Positions 27,498-36,483 of a stretch of DNA of 64,000 nt are shown here, in pieces (positions within the stretch are counted from its first letter, which is position 1; each line of letters opens with the position of its first letter). A program made the translations under genes and the position numbers. The notes beneath the pieces are model-generated. The model was given only the letters and a program-made list of their open reading frames with translations, was not told the origin of the DNA and did no database searches. The stretch comes from Streptomyces sp. NBC_00083. Its GTDB lineage: Bacteria; Actinomycetota; Actinomycetes; Streptomycetales; Streptomycetaceae. The stretch covers positions 1,550,001 through 1,614,000 of the forward strand of contig NZ_JAPELY010000001.1 of the NCBI RefSeq assembly GCF_026343295.1, given 5' to 3'.

Positions 27498-27502
27498 AAC
27501 GC

Positions 27503-28567
27503 TCAAGCGTAATGGCCGTCGGACCGGGCTCGTCCTGGCTTCTGCCGCTCCCGTCCCCAGGGCATGGTCGCGGCGACCTCGCAGCGGACGAACTCGCGCA
27601 GCTCCAGGAACTGCCCCAGCGGATCCGCGGCCAGATGCAGCCAGGGGAAAGACGTCGCGTACGGCCCGATCCGCCGGAACTCCTCCAGGGTCTCCGGCCA
27701 GCGCCGGCGGACGACGAGGACGTACGCGAGCAGATTGCGCACCTCGGCCGGCCACGGGTCGCCCGGCTCGTAGGCGGCGGACAGCTCGATGCCGAGATCG
27801 GCCGCCGCGTCGATCCGCTCGTACGGAATGCTGTGCCCGCCGCCGCCCACCATGTAGGCGAAGGCGGCCCGCGCCGGCAGCGCGCGGATCAGGGAGCCCG
27901 GCAGGGAGTCCTCGGCGGCCCGCTCGGCGAAGTCGAAGCACTCGCGGTGCGAGCCGTACCACTGGGCCGAGAGGTACTGGAGCGCCGCCACATGACAGCC
28001 GTAGTGGTGGGAGGAACGCCGTATGGCCTCGCCCCACAGTTCCTCGAAGACGGTGTGTGAGGCATGGGTGCCGCGGGCGTGGTCGAGGGCGATCCGCCAC
28101 GGCACCGGGTCGGCGGGGTCGCCGTCGGCCGCGGAGAGGATCAGCGGGGCCACGTCGCGCAGCCGCTCGGCCCGCGCGGGCGATCCCCAGGCCTCGACGA
28201 TCGCGAGCTCCGCCTTGACGAGCAGCGCGTCCGGGTCGCGGGGCGCCGCGGCCAGCCAGTCGGCGAGCCACTCCGGTCTGTTCACCGCGAAGGCCGCGAG
28301 CCGCACCGTGTAGCGGTCGCGGTTCTCCCACTCGGCCAGCTCGCGGGTGGTGGCGAGGAGCTTGGCCGCCGCCTCGTACTCACCGAGCGCGGCGGAGACC
28401 AGCGCGGGGGCGAGCCGGGCGTCGGGGGCGTCGAGGAGCACGTCCCGGCCGTCGGACATCCCGGCCGCGGTCAGGCCGTGGGGTCGCCCCGGCTCGAAGG
28501 GAGCCGAGAGCTTGGTCACGTGCCGGGCCCGCCGTGCGGTGCGGATCAGCGCGGATACGAAAGTCAT
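27503..28567 (-). CDS. Uncharacterised helical (TPR-like) protein
   Basis: I recognise no named domain in this 354-residue protein. It is mostly helical, with Ala/Leu/Trp/Glu-rich segments spaced like TPR or other alpha-solenoid repeats: ALVSAALGEYEAAAKLLATT, PDALLVKAELAIVEAWG, IRRSSHHYGCHVAALQYLS, EVRNLLAYVLVVRRRWPETL. The C-terminus is basic. The ATG at 28567 (MTFVSALI) or the one at 28579 (MVHTM) could be the start; neither has a good ribosome-binding site. It lies 5 bp upstream of the Lon-N gene, so a shared transcript with lon-N and ybaK is likely. A protein-protein scaffold role is only inference. Confidence 0.72.
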   Translation of the reverse strand: MTFVSALIRTARRARHVTKLSAPFEPGRPHGLTAAGMSDGRDVLLDAPDARLAPALVSAALGEYEAAAKLLATTRELAEWENRDRYTVRLAAFAVNRPEWLADWLAAAPRDPDALLVKAELAIVEAWGSPARAERLRDVAPLILSAADGDPADPVPWRIALDHARGTHASHTVFEELWGEAIRRSSHHYGCHVAALQYLSAQWYGSHRECFDFAERAAEDSLPGSLIRALPARAAFAYMVGGGGHSIPYERIDAAADLGIELSAAYEPGDPWPAEVRNLLAYVLVVRRRWPETLEEFRRIGPYATSFPWLHLAADPLGQFLELREFVRCEVAATMPWGRERQKPGRARSDGHYA

Positions 28568-28789
28568 GGTGTGGACCATTGAAATCCGCAGGTGGGGGTG
28601 GCGCCAGGGGGCCGCTGTGAAGCTTTCGTATCGGTGGTGAGGGTTGTACGACGCGGGGTCAAGGCCCGGCAAATTCGGCCACCTCGTGCCCCACGGGGAA
28701 CGCGTGAAGACCTCGGGCACGGCCCGCGAAAACGCTGCGGAAAGCACCCGGGCGCCCCTCGCCGCCCCAGCTCTCCCACGGCCCGTGGC

Positions 28790-30430
28790 TCACCTGCGCC
28801 GCAGCAGCCGGGACGCGCCCGCCGCCACCGTCGTCGCCAGGATCCAGCCAAGCAGGATGAGCAGGGCCGCCGCCCACTGCCAGACGCCGGAGAGCCGCCA
28901 ATAGCCGTCCTGGCCCAGGTTGACCACCGGGACGAGCAGATCCAGGGCGTACAGCGCCGCGTTCCAGTCGGGGTGTTCGTCGGCCTTGATCGGCCGGGGG
29001 TCGTAGTGCGAGAAGGCGAGGGTGCCGGCCGCCCACAGGACGGCCATCCACAGCGCGGCCCGGCCCGGCCGGTAGCCGTACGCCACCGTCATGTCCTGGA
29101 GCACGCCCCAGGCCTTCCCGGCCAGCGGCAGCGTCTCGCGGCGCCTGCGCTGCTTGGCGAGCAGCACCTCGCGGGCGTCCGCGTCCTCGCCGCTGCCCCG
29201 CAGCACGCCGGCGAGCCGCTCGTAGGGCTCGGGCCCGTACTCGGGGGTCGCCGCCGTCACCCAGTCCAGGCGCTGGGCCAGCGTGAACGCGCCGATCGGG
29301 ATGAGGTTCTCGTAGGCGAAGCCGTTCATGGTCAGGTGGCCCGGTCCCGGCCAGCTGTCCGCCATGTCGACCAGGTTGACGACCCGGGCGCCGGAGAGCA
29401 CCACCTTGCCGTGCTCGGAGCGCTGCCCGGTGAAGCGCAGCTCCGGCGTCTGGATGCGGCGCAGCGACAGCTCCTGCGCGTCGCTCATCACGATGCGGGA
29501 CTGCGCCAGGTCCACCGCGTCCCCGAACCGCCCGTCGTCCAGACGCAGACCGCCCCGGCATTCGAACGGCTGAATAAGGGTGCCCCGCACCGGCGTGTTG
29601 GTGTAGTTCGTCCCGTAGGGCGACCCGTACGAAGCGCCGTACGGAGTCCCGTACGGCGGGGTGGTGCCCGCCTGGTTGCCGCTGGGGTAGACGGCCGCCG
29701 AGGTCAGGTACAGGGTGCGCTCCACGGTCAGTTGCGGCGCGTTCAGCGCCCGTTGGCCGTCCGGGTTGATCAGCCTGCTGCCGCGCAGGCTCAGCGTCAC
29801 GCCCACCTTCGCGGCGCGCAGGCTGACCTCCCCGTAGGACTCGATGAGGTCGGCCTGGAGGTCCTGGGCGACCAGGAGCCCGTCCGCCGCGATCGAGCGT
29901 CCGTTGCGGTCGGCGTGCACCACGGCCTGGCTGAGCAGCAGGTCGGTGCCGATGTGCGCGTCGGTCAGGCGGATGCCGCCCGCGATCCGGCAGCGCGCCA
30001 GATGCAGGTCGCCCTCGGTGGTCAGCCGGGCCGCCTCGACCCGGGGAAGCGCGCAGCTCACCATGCGTACGGTGGTGAAGTGGGCCTCGGGGAGCAGGAG
30101 TTCGTTCTCGAACCGGCAGCTGTTCAGCTCCACGTACGGGGTGATCCGGCCGCCCGACAGGTTGAGCGTGCCGGTGATCTGCACCCCGGTGAGCTTCAGC
30201 GCGGCGACCCGGCCGGGCAGCGCGGGCGGCCCGCTCAGCAGGAGCAGCGCCACGACCCTGGCCCGCACACTGCGCTCGGGGCCCCAGGGGCGCGCCGCGA
30301 ACGGGTCGTCACGGACCGGATTGCGGGAGCGCAGATCGTACGTACTGCCGTTGCGGAAGGCCTGCCACATGCCCAGCTCCGCCGGGCTGAGCCAGTCCGG
30401 TGCCTCCCCGAGATCGGGCGCTTCGGTCAA
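28790..30430 (-). CDS. Beta-helix (pentapeptide-like) protein with C-terminal membrane anchor
   Basis: The 546-residue product has an N-terminal helical cap, then about residues 60-420 of repeating short strands with a regular Leu/Ala/Gly pattern (TGTLNLSGGRITPYVELNS, GDLHLARCRIAGGIRLTDAH, GTDLLLSQAVVHAD). This is typical of a right-handed beta-helix or degenerate pentapeptide repeats. A Tyr/Gly/Pro insert (YGTPYGASYGSPYGTNY) interrupts it. Two membrane segments close the protein (ALWMAVLWAAGTLAFSHY; WAAALLILLGWILATTVAAG). Homologues are often labelled membrane-associated oxidoreductase, but I see no redox motif. TTG at 30430 after GCGAGGGGGA is the best start. The 28568-28789 gap holds no gene. 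Confidence 0.75.
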   Translation of the reverse strand: MTEAPDLGEAPDWLSPAELGMWQAFRNGSTYDLRSRNPVRDDPFAARPWGPERSVRARVVALLLLSGPPALPGRVAALKLTGVQITGTLNLSGGRITPYVELNSCRFENELLLPEAHFTTVRMVSCALPRVEAARLTTEGDLHLARCRIAGGIRLTDAHIGTDLLLSQAVVHADRNGRSIAADGLLVAQDLQADLIESYGEVSLRAAKVGVTLSLRGSRLINPDGQRALNAPQLTVERTLYLTSAAVYPSGNQAGTTPPYGTPYGASYGSPYGTNYTNTPVRGTLIQPFECRGGLRLDDGRFGDAVDLAQSRIVMSDAQELSLRRIQTPELRFTGQRSEHGKVVLSGARVVNLVDMADSWPGPGHLTMNGFAYENLIPIGAFTLAQRLDWVTAATPEYGPEPYERLAGVLRGSGEDADAREVLLAKQRRRRETLPLAGKAWGVLQDMTVAYGYRPGRAALWMAVLWAAGTLAFSHYDPRPIKADEHPDWNAALYALDLLVPVVNLGQDGYWRLSGVWQWAAALLILLGWILATTVAAGASRLLRRR

Positions 30431-30507
30431 TGCCGTCCCCCTCGCCGTCCACCCTGACAGGAGGAACGCTAGTGGCCGGAGGTGACAGGGGGTGACGCCC
30501 GTGTCGC

Positions 30508-30524
30508 GTATCAGCCACTGATAC
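30508..30524. promoter_or_regulatory. 17-bp palindrome in the divergent hisD promoter region
   Basis: GTATCAG-CCA-CTGATAC is a perfect 7-bp inverted repeat with a 3-bp centre. It is located 42 bp before the hisD start and 78 bp from the divergent beta-helix gene. Size and symmetry suit a dimeric repressor. A GGTGAC direct repeat (30481-30486, 30491-30496) lies beside it. A -10-like GAGAAT (30553-30558) sits 7 bp before the hisD GTG, which would give a leaderless mRNA. The regulator is unknown. Confidence 0.5.
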
Positions 30525-30565
30525 AGGCGTCCAGTCCTCCGGAGCCGTCTGAGAGAATTGGATAC

Positions 30566-31924
30566 GTGATCTCCCGAATCGATCTGCGCGGCAACACCCT
30601 CCCCGAGGGTGGCGCCCTGCGCGACCTGCTGCCCCGTGCCGAGTTCGACGTGGAAGCCGCCCTGGACAAGGTGCGGCCCATCTGCGAGGACGTGCATCAT
30701 CGTGGCACGGCGGCGCTGATCGAGTACGCGGAGAAGTTCGACGGTGTGCGCCTCGACCGGGTGCGAGTGCCGGCCGAGGCGCTCAAGGAAGCCCTCGCCG
30801 AGCTCGACCCGCAGGTCAGGGCCGCCCTGGAGGAGTCCATCCGGCGCGCCAGGATCGTCCACGGCGAGCAGCGCCGCGCTCCCCACACCACGCAGGTGGT
30901 GCCCGGTGGTTCCGTGACCGAGAAGTGGGTGCCGGTCGAGCGCGTGGGCCTGTACGCGCCGGGCGGCCGCTCGGTCTACCCGTCCTCGGTGATCATGAAT
31001 GTGGTCCCGGCCCAGGAGGCCGGGGTCGGCTCGATCGCGCTCGCCTCCCCGCCGCAGGCCGACTTCGACGGCCTGCCGCACCCCACGATCCTGGCGGCCT
31101 GCGCGCTGCTCGGCGTCGACGAGGTGTACGCGGTGGGCGGCGCCCAGGCCGTCGCGATGTTCGCGTACGGCACCGAGGGGCCGGACGGGTGCGCCCCGGC
31201 CAACATGGTCACGGGCCCCGGCAACATCTGGGTCGCCGCCGCCAAGCGGTACTTCACCGGACGCATCGGCATCGACACCGAGGCCGGACCGACCGAGATC
31301 GCCGTCCTCGCCGACGACACCGCCGACCCGGTGCACGTCGCCGCCGACCTGATCAGCCAGGCCGAGCACGACCCGCTGGCCGCCGCCGTCCTGGTCACCG
31401 ACTCCCTCGCGCTCGCCGAAGCCGTCGAGAAGGAGCTGGAGCCGCAGGTCGCCGCGACCAAGCACATCGAGGACCGGGTCAAGCCCGCCCTCGCCGGGCG
31501 CCAGTCCGCGATCGTCCTCGTCGACTCCCTGGAGGACGGCCTCAAGGTCGTCGACGCGTACGGCGCCGAGCACCTGGAGATCCAGACCGCCGACGCCGCC
31601 GCCGTGGCCGACCGGGTCCGCAACGCGGGCGCGATCTTCGTCGGGCCCTGGGCGCCGGTCTCGCTCGGCGACTACTGCGCCGGCTCCAACCACGTGCTGC
31701 CCACCGGCGGCTGCGCCTGCCACTCCTCGGGCCTGTCCGTGCAGTCCTTCCTGCGCGGCATCCACATCGTCGACTACACGCGCGACGCGCTCGCCGAGGT
31801 CACCCACCACGTGGTGACCCTCGCCGAGGCCGAGGACCTGCCCGCGCACGGTGCCGCGCTCAAGGCGCGTTTCGGCGGAGCCGAACCAAACGGGCACAGC
31901 GGGTGGAAGGTGCCGACCGCATGA
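30566..31924 (+). CDS. hisD: Histidinol dehydrogenase
   Basis: HisD performs the last two steps of histidine synthesis, oxidising histidinol to histidine with 2 NAD+ and Zn2+. The 452-residue protein shows the family core [18 protein letters not shown] and [16 protein letters not shown], and the zinc/catalytic His region [33 protein letters not shown] is near the C-terminus. The start is the GTG at 30566 ([12 protein letters not shown]), not the longer frame from 30482 that would run through the palindrome. It is the first gene of hisDCB-hisH-priA-ridA-hisF, and its stop overlaps hisC by 4 bp. Confidence 0.96.
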   Translation: MISRIDLRGNTLPEGGALRDLLPRAEFDVEAALDKVRPICEDVHHRGTAALIEYAEKFDGVRLDRVRVPAEALKEALAELDPQVRAALEESIRRARIVHGEQRRAPHTTQVVPGGSVTEKWVPVERVGLYAPGGRSVYPSSVIMNVVPAQEAGVGSIALASPPQADFDGLPHPTILAACALLGVDEVYAVGGAQAVAMFAYGTEGPDGCAPANMVTGPGNIWVAAAKRYFTGRIGIDTEAGPTEIAVLADDTADPVHVAADLISQAEHDPLAAAVLVTDSLALAEAVEKELEPQVAATKHIEDRVKPALAGRQSAIVLVDSLEDGLKVVDAYGAEHLEIQTADAAAVADRVRNAGAIFVGPWAPVSLGDYCAGSNHVLPTGGCACHSSGLSVQSFLRGIHIVDYTRDALAEVTHHVVTLAEAEDLPAHGAALKARFGGAEPNGHSGWKVPTA

Positions 31925-33081
31925 CCGACACCGACGGCATGACCACCGCCGAGCGCATGACCACCGCCGAGCGGGTGACCTCCATCGACGACCTGCCCGT
32001 GCGCGACGAGCTGCGCGGCAAGTCCCCCTACGGCGCGCCCCAGTTGGACACCCCCGTCCAGCTGAACACCAACGAGAACCCGTACCCGCTGCCCGAGCCG
32101 CTCGTCGCGCGGATCGCGGAGCGGGTCGCCGAGGCGGCCCGGGGCCTCAACCGCTACCCGGACCGCGACGCGGTGGAGCTGCGCACCGAGCTGGCGCGCT
32201 ACCTCACCCGTACCGGCAAGCACCCGGTCGCCACCGGGAACGTGTGGGCGGCCAACGGTTCCAACGAGGTCATCCAGCAGCTGCTCCAGACCTTCGGCGG
32301 CCCCGGCCGCACCGCGATCGGCTTCGAGCCCTCGTACTCGATGCACGCCCTGATCGCCCGCGGCACCGGCACCGGCTGGATCTCGGGACCGCGCAACGAG
32401 GACTTCACCATCGACCTCGCCGCGGCCGAGCAGGCCATCGCCGAGCACACCCCGGACGTCGTCTTCATCACCTCGCCCAACAACCCGACCGGCACCGCGG
32501 TCACCGCCGAGACGGTCCTCGCGCTGTACGAGGCGGCCCAGGCGGCGAAGCCGTCGATGGTGATCGTGGACGAGGCGTACGTGGAGTTCAGCCACCGCGA
32601 CTCGCTGCTCCCGCTCATCGAGGGCCGCCCGAACCTGGTGGTCTCGCGGACCATGTCCAAGGCGTTCGGCGCCGCCGGGCTGCGCCTCGGCTACCTCGCC
32701 GCGCACCCCGCGGTGGTCGACGCCGTCCAGCTGGTACGGCTGCCGTACCACCTGTCGGCCGTCACCCAGGCCACCGCGCTTGCGGCCCTGGAGCACACCG
32801 ACATCCTGCTCGGCTACGTCGAGCAGCTGAAGGCCGAGCGGGACCGGCTCGTCGCCGAGCTGCGGGCGATCGGCTACGAGGTGACCGAGTCGGACGCCAA
32901 CTTCGTCCAGTTCGGCCGCTTCGACGACAGCCACACCGCGTGGCAGCGGATCCTCGACCGGGGCGTCCTGGTCCGGGACAACGGAGTGCCGGGATGGCTG
33001 CGGGTCACCGCGGGCACCCCGGCCGAGAACGACGCGTTCCTCGACGCGGTCCGTCAACTCAAGAAGGAGCAGAGCGCATGA
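31921..33081 (+). CDS. hisC: Histidinol-phosphate aminotransferase
   Basis: HisC transfers the amino group from glutamate to imidazole-acetol phosphate. This PLP fold-type I enzyme has 386 residues. Substrate/PLP blocks include [48 protein letters not shown] and the PLP-lysine motif [18 protein letters not shown] near residue 250. The N-terminus is odd: codons for MTTAER are duplicated (18-bp tandem repeat 31939-31956 and 31957-31974), giving in-frame ATGs at 31921, 31939 and 31957. The first overlaps the hisD stop (ATGA) and is preferred. Confidence 0.95.
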   Translation: MTDTDGMTTAERMTTAERVTSIDDLPVRDELRGKSPYGAPQLDTPVQLNTNENPYPLPEPLVARIAERVAEAARGLNRYPDRDAVELRTELARYLTRTGKHPVATGNVWAANGSNEVIQQLLQTFGGPGRTAIGFEPSYSMHALIARGTGTGWISGPRNEDFTIDLAAAEQAIAEHTPDVVFITSPNNPTGTAVTAETVLALYEAAQAAKPSMVIVDEAYVEFSHRDSLLPLIEGRPNLVVSRTMSKAFGAAGLRLGYLAAHPAVVDAVQLVRLPYHLSAVTQATALAALEHTDILLGYVEQLKAERDRLVAELRAIGYEVTESDANFVQFGRFDDSHTAWQRILDRGVLVRDNGVPGWLRVTAGTPAENDAFLDAVRQLKKEQSA

Positions 33082-33671
33082 GCCGCGTTGGCAGGGTGGA
33101 ACGCACCACCAAGGAGACGTCCGTCCTCGTCGAGATCGACCTCGACGGCAGCGGAAAGGTCGATGTGTCGACCGGGGTCGGCTTCTACGACCACATGCTC
33201 GACCAGCTCGGCCGCCACGGCCTGTTCGACCTCACGGTCAAGACCGACGGCGACCTGCACATCGACACCCACCACACCATCGAGGACACCGCGCTCGCGC
33301 TCGGCGCCGCCTTCAAGCAGGCCCTCGGCGACAAGGTCGGCATCTACCGCTTCGGCAACTGCACCGTGCCGCTCGACGAGTCGCTCGCCCAGGTCACCGT
33401 CGACCTCTCCGGCCGCCCCTACCTCGTGCACACCGAGCCCGAGAACATGGCGCCGATGATCGGCGAGTACGACACCACCATGACCCGGCACATCTTCGAG
33501 TCGTTCGTGGCCCAGGCGCAGGTCGCGCTGCACATTCACGTACCGTACGGACGCAACGCGCACCACATCGTGGAGTGCCAGTTCAAGGCGCTCGCCCGCG
33601 CGCTGCGCTACGCCTCCGAGCGGGACCCGCGGGCCGCCGGAATCCTTCCTTCCACCAAGGGTGCCCTGTAA
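33078..33671 (+). CDS. hisB: Imidazoleglycerol-phosphate dehydratase
   Basis: HisB dehydrates imidazole glycerol phosphate to imidazole-acetol phosphate. At 197 residues it is the monofunctional form without a phosphatase domain, so histidinol-phosphate phosphatase must be encoded elsewhere. Metal-binding motifs are clear: [30 protein letters not shown], and the C-terminal [17 protein letters not shown]. It overlaps hisC by 4 bp (ATGA). A 54-aa gene follows after 2 bp. Confidence 0.96.
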   Translation: MSRVGRVERTTKETSVLVEIDLDGSGKVDVSTGVGFYDHMLDQLGRHGLFDLTVKTDGDLHIDTHHTIEDTALALGAAFKQALGDKVGIYRFGNCTVPLDESLAQVTVDLSGRPYLVHTEPENMAPMIGEYDTTMTRHIFESFVAQAQVALHIHVPYGRNAHHIVECQFKALARALRYASERDPRAAGILPSTKGAL

Positions 33672-33673
33672 GC

Positions 33674-33838
33674 ATGAACGGCCTCAACACCATCCTGATC
33701 GTGCTCGGCCTCTTCCTGGTCGGCGGAATCATCTCCTTCGTCAAGCAGGGGATGCCGAAGAGCCTGATCGTGGTCCTCTCCTTCGGCGCCGTGATGTGCC
33801 TCGCCGCCGGCATCCTGCGACTGGACGTCTGGTCATGA
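33674..33838 (+). CDS. 54-aa two-helix membrane protein inside the his operon
   Basis: The product begins [20 protein letters not shown] and has two hydrophobic segments, about residues 4-22 and 31-49 ([19 protein letters not shown]), joined by the short polar loop SFVKQGMPK. The gene starts 2 bp after hisB and its stop overlaps the hisH ATG by 4 bp, so it is an integral translated part of the operon. I do not recognise a function. Its retention between hisB and hisH suggests it is real and not leader. A larger in-frame extension to 33575 is antigenic shadow of hisB. Confidence 0.8.
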   Translation: MNGLNTILIVLGLFLVGGIISFVKQGMPKSLIVVLSFGAVMCLAAGILRLDVWS

Positions 33839-34479
33839 GCGCAGCCGCCAAGAAGGTCGTCGTCTTCGACTACGGATTCGGCAACGTCCGCTCCGCGGAG
33901 CGGGCCCTGGCCCATGTCGGCGCGGACGTGGAGATCACCCGCGACTACGACCGGGCCATGAACGCCGACGGGCTGCTCGTGCCCGGCGTCGGCGCCTTCT
34001 CCGCCTGCATGAAGGGGCTGCGCGACGCGCGCGGCGACTGGATCGTGGGCCGCCGGCTCTCCGGCGGGCGCCCGGTCATGGGCATCTGCGTCGGCATGCA
34101 GATCCTCTTCGAGCGCGGCATCGAGCACGGCGTCGAGACCGAGGGCCTCGACGAGTGGCCGGGCGTGGTCGAGCCGCTCAACGCGCCGGTCGTGCCGCAC
34201 ATGGGCTGGAACACCGTGAAGGCGCCCGAGGACAGCGAGCTCTTCGCCGGCCTCGACGCCGAGGCCCGCTTCTACTTCGTGCACTCCTACGCCGTGCGCG
34301 ACTGGAGCCTCGAAGTGACCAACCCCAAGATCCGTTCCCCCCGGGTCAGCTGGGCCACCCATGGCGAGCCGTTCGTGGCCGCGGTGGAGAACGGCGCCCT
34401 GTGGGCCACCCAGTTCCACCCCGAGAAGTCCGGCGACGCCGGAGCCCAGCTGCTCACCAACTGGATCGGAACCCTGTGA
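33835..34479 (+). CDS. hisH: Imidazole glycerol phosphate synthase, glutaminase subunit
   Basis: HisH (214 residues) hydrolyses glutamine and channels ammonia to HisF, which is encoded three genes downstream. It is a class I glutamine amidotransferase: [15 protein letters not shown] at the start, nucleophile Cys in [14 protein letters not shown] (about residue 84), and the His/Glu pair in [16 protein letters not shown]. It overlaps the small membrane gene by 4 bp and priA by 1 bp. Confidence 0.95.
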   Translation: MSAAAKKVVVFDYGFGNVRSAERALAHVGADVEITRDYDRAMNADGLLVPGVGAFSACMKGLRDARGDWIVGRRLSGGRPVMGICVGMQILFERGIEHGVETEGLDEWPGVVEPLNAPVVPHMGWNTVKAPEDSELFAGLDAEARFYFVHSYAVRDWSLEVTNPKIRSPRVSWATHGEPFVAAVENGALWATQFHPEKSGDAGAQLLTNWIGTL

Positions 34480-35207
34480 TGGCTGCCCCCCTCGAACTCC
34501 TTCCCGCCGTCGACGTCCGCGACGGCCAGGCCGTACGGCTCGTCCACGGCGAGTCCGGCTCCGAGACCTCCTACGGCTCGCCCCTCCAGGCGGCCCTCTC
34601 CTGGCAGCGCTCCGGGGCCGAGTGGCTCCACCTGGTCGATCTGGACGCGGCGTTCGGCACCGGCGACAACCGCGCCCTGATCGCCGAGGTCGCGGGCGCC
34701 ATGGACATCAAGGTCGAGCTGTCCGGCGGCATCCGTGACGACGCCACCCTGGAGGCGGCCCTCGCCACCGGCTGCACCCGCGTCAACCTCGGCACCGCGG
34801 CCCTGGAGACGCCGGAGTGGGTCGCCAAGGTCATCGCCGAGTACGGCGACAGGATCGCGGTCGGCCTCGACGTGCGCGGCACCACGCTGCGCGGCCGCGG
34901 CTGGACCCGCGACGGCGGAGACCTGTACGAGACCCTGGCCCGCCTGGACTCCGAGGGCTGCGCGCGGTACGTCGTCACCGACATCGCCAAGGACGGCACG
35001 CTGACCGGCCCCAACCTGGAGCTCCTGAAGAACGTCTGCGCCGCCACCGACAAGCCGGTCGTGGCGTCCGGCGGGGTCTCCTCCCTCGACGACCTGCGCG
35101 CGATCTCCGAGCTGGTCCCGCTCGGCGTCGAGGGCGCGATCGTCGGCAAGGCCCTGTACGCGAAGGCCTTCACGCTGGAAGAGGCACTCAAGGTGGTGGC
35201 GGCATGA
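34479..35207 (+). CDS. priA: Bifunctional HisA/TrpF phosphoribosyl isomerase PriA
   Basis: The (beta/alpha)8 isomerase of 242 residues acts on ProFAR in histidine synthesis (HisA) and, in actinobacteria, also on PRA in tryptophan synthesis (TrpF). The first catalytic Asp is in [18 protein letters not shown] (residue 11) and the second in [14 protein letters not shown] (about residue 175). Phosphate-binding motifs are [13 protein letters not shown] and [12 protein letters not shown]. No trpF gene is visible near trpE or trpCMBA, which fits the dual role that was first shown in Streptomyces. Dual activity for this copy is inferred from family and context. Confidence 0.93.
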   Translation: MAAPLELLPAVDVRDGQAVRLVHGESGSETSYGSPLQAALSWQRSGAEWLHLVDLDAAFGTGDNRALIAEVAGAMDIKVELSGGIRDDATLEAALATGCTRVNLGTAALETPEWVAKVIAEYGDRIAVGLDVRGTTLRGRGWTRDGGDLYETLARLDSEGCARYVVTDIAKDGTLTGPNLELLKNVCAATDKPVVASGGVSSLDDLRAISELVPLGVEGAIVGKALYAKAFTLEEALKVVAA

Positions 35208-35608
35208 GCGGCGAGATCCGCAGGACCTCCTCCGGCGGCGCCGCCGAGGAGCGCTTCGGCTCCTCGCGCGTCGTGGAACTGCCGGGCGGCCTCGTCCTGG
35301 TCGGCGGCTGTACGTCGACGGTGAACGGCCGCATCGACGATTCGGGCCCCTACAAGCAGGCGGTCACCGCGTTCGGCGTCGCCATCGAGGCGCTGGAGTC
35401 CGTGGGCCTCGGCCGCCAGGACGTGGTGCGCACCCGTATGTACATCTCCCACGCCCGGGACGTCGACGAGGTGGGCCGCGCCCACAAGGAGCTCTTCGAC
35501 GGCGTGCGGCCCGCCACCACGATGCTGATCGTGTCGGGTTTCGTCGACCCGAGCCTGGTCGTCGAGGTCGAGGTAGAGGCGTACCGGCGGACGGCGGCGG
35601 ACGCATGA
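35204..35608 (+). CDS. RidA (YjgF/YER057c/UK114) family protein
   Basis: The 134-residue protein has the RidA fold: [34 protein letters not shown], the substrate-Arg region [14 protein letters not shown], and [22 protein letters not shown] near the end. RidA hydrolyses reactive enamine/imine intermediates formed by PLP enzymes. The ATG overlaps the priA stop by 4 bp and its own stop overlaps hisF by 4 bp, so it is a fixed member of the his operon. Whether it protects a step in this pathway is unknown. Confidence 0.92.
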   Translation: MSGEIRRTSSGGAAEERFGSSRVVELPGGLVLVGGCTSTVNGRIDDSGPYKQAVTAFGVAIEALESVGLGRQDVVRTRMYISHARDVDEVGRAHKELFDGVRPATTMLIVSGFVDPSLVVEVEVEAYRRTAADA

Positions 35609-36360
35609 CCCTCGCCGTACGCGTGATCCCCTGCCTCGACGTGGACAACGGCCGGGTCGTCAAGGGCGTCAACTTCCAGAACCTGCGCGACGCCGGTGAC
35701 CCCGTCGAGATGGCGAAGCTGTACGACGCCGAGGGCGCGGACGAGCTGACGTTCCTCGACATCACGGCGTCCTCGGGCAACCGGGAGACCACCTACGACG
35801 TGGTGCGCCGCACCGCGGAGCAGGTCTTCATCCCGCTCACCGTCGGCGGCGGTGTCCGCAGCGCCGACGACGTGGACAAGCTCCTGCGGGCGGGCGCGGA
35901 CAAGGTGGGCGTCAACACGGCCGCCATCGCCCGCCCCGACCTGATCCGCGAGATCGCCGAGCGCTTCGGCCGCCAGGTGCTCGTCCTCTCGGTCGACGCC
36001 CGCCGCACCGAGTCCGGCTCCTTCGAGGTGACGACGCACGGCGGCCGCACGGGCACGGGCATCGACGCCGTCGAATGGGCGCACCGCGCGGCCGAGTTGG
36101 GGGCGGGCGAGATCCTGCTCAACTCGATGGACGCGGACGGCACCAAGGACGGCTACGACACCGAGATGATCGCGGCGGTCCGCCGCCACGTCACGGTGCC
36201 GGTGATCGCGTCGGGCGGCGCGGGGCGCCTCGACCACTTCCCGCCGGCGATCGAGGCGGGCGCGGACGCGGTCCTGGCCGCGTCGGTCTTCCACTTCGGT
36301 GATCTGCGCATCGCGGAGGTCAAGCAAGCCCTGGCGGCGGCGGGCCACCCGGTTCGCTGA
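35605..36360 (+). CDS. hisF: Imidazole glycerol phosphate synthase, cyclase subunit
   Basis: HisF (251 residues) forms the imidazole ring with ammonia from HisH, releasing AICAR. The (beta/alpha)8 barrel has the catalytic Asp in [19 protein letters not shown] (about residue 11) and the second in [16 protein letters not shown] (about residue 176). Phosphate motifs are [11 protein letters not shown] and [11 protein letters not shown]. It is the last gene of the operon; a hairpin terminator follows 17 bp after the stop. Confidence 0.96.
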   Translation: MTLAVRVIPCLDVDNGRVVKGVNFQNLRDAGDPVEMAKLYDAEGADELTFLDITASSGNRETTYDVVRRTAEQVFIPLTVGGGVRSADDVDKLLRAGADKVGVNTAAIARPDLIREIAERFGRQVLVLSVDARRTESGSFEVTTHGGRTGTGIDAVEWAHRAAELGAGEILLNSMDADGTKDGYDTEMIAAVRRHVTVPVIASGGAGRLDHFPPAIEAGADAVLAASVFHFGDLRIAEVKQALAAAGHPVR

Positions 36361-36376
36361 CCGGCGCCGACCTGCG

Positions 36377-36409
36377 AGAAGGGCCCGGGGCGGCGCTCCG
36401 GGCCCTTCT
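36377..36409 (+). terminator. Terminator of the his operon
   Basis: AGAAGGGCCCGG (36377-36388) pairs with CCGGGCCCTTCT (36398-36409) in a perfect 12-bp stem with a 9-nt loop, followed by TCG. It lies directly after hisF. Confidence 0.85.
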
Positions 36410-36433
36410 TCGTGGGCCTATGTGCAGCATTTA

Positions 36434-36455
36434 TTGCGCAATTTATATTGCGCAA
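36434..36455. promoter_or_regulatory. Operator/promoter of the wHTH-MFS operon (two TTGCGCAA copies)
   Basis: TTGCGCAA occurs at 36434-36441 and 36448-36455, each self-complementary and 14 bp apart, with A/T-rich DNA between. The -10-like TATATT (36444-36449) lies between and into the second copy, so a protein bound here would block RNA polymerase. The region 36425-36470 is strikingly AT-rich for this chromosome. The adjacent winged-helix regulator is the obvious candidate to bind it, in ArsR-style autoregulation. Confidence 0.7.
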
Positions 36456-36483
36456 GTTTTCTTTCCTATCTAGCCTGGGGGGC

